From contig SCVQ01000217.1 of the NCBI GenBank assembly GCA_004296865.1, forward strand, positions 1-9,370: DNA of 9,370 bases, in the 5' to 3' direction. The notes beneath the pieces were generated by a model that saw only the letters and a list, made by a program, of their open reading frames with translations, was not told where the DNA came from and made no database searches. Every line of letters starts with the position of its first letter. Within the stretch, counting starts at the first letter, position 1. Of the stretch, positions 9,358-9,370 are shown piece after piece. Origin of the DNA: Nitrospirota bacterium. GTDB taxonomy: Bacteria > Nitrospirota > Nitrospiria > Nitrospirales > Nitrospiraceae. Position numbers and translations under genes: made by a program.

Positions 9358-9370
9358 AGATCGGAAGAGC
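9358..9370 (+). other. Illumina TruSeq adapter remnant
   Basis: The final 13 bases, AGATCGGAAGAGC, are identical to the common start of the Illumina TruSeq read-through adapter and sit exactly at the sequence end. A chance match of this length at this place is very unlikely. It is a sequencing artefact, not part of the genome, and it cuts the DUF1499 gene. Confidence 0.95.

Overview
The window looks like ordinary chromosomal sequence from a GC-rich bacterium. The gene set, with a MetH very close in layout to the E. coli enzyme, an rph–rdgB pair and small DUF2784, DUF2007 and DUF1499 proteins, is compatible with a Nitrospira-like (Nitrospirota) organism. That assignment is my impression from gene content and style, not something a single marker here proves. 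The last 13 bases match the start of the Illumina TruSeq adapter, so the sequence is the end of a short-read contig.

Layout. Positions 1–291 are AT-richer and carry no recognisable gene. They abut a tRNA-Pro(TGG) on the minus strand that keeps only its 5' part, to the middle of the anticodon stem. Next, on the minus strand, come rdgB (house-cleaning XTP/dITP pyrophosphatase), rph (RNase PH) and a small single-span membrane ORF, which together may form one transcription unit. A plus-strand gene for a 164-residue protein of unknown function follows. It converges on metH, the 1261-residue cobalamin-dependent methionine synthase, which fills 2771–6556. From a divergent 123-bp control region metH reads left and a gene for a secreted, proline-tailed protein (6680–7498) reads right.

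The right-hand third holds small genes. A two-gene minus-strand unit encodes an unknown 119-residue protein and a DUF2784 membrane protein (7597–8346). Diverging from it is a membrane-anchored BamE/SmpA-like protein (8403–8843). A minus-strand DUF1499–DUF2007 pair then runs off the right end, with the DUF1499 gene cut at its 5' end.

How the parts work together. RNase PH trims tRNA 3' ends and RdgB removes non-canonical purine nucleotides; their pairing is common in bacteria, and a tRNA gene just downstream is a plausible natural arrangement. metH stands apart with its own putative promoter. Nothing here amounts to a new multi-gene system. The points most worth a second look are the broken tRNA-Pro with its foreign-looking flank, a dispersed hairpin-forming repeat present at both ends of the window, the MetH C-terminal extension, and the adapter at the contig end.
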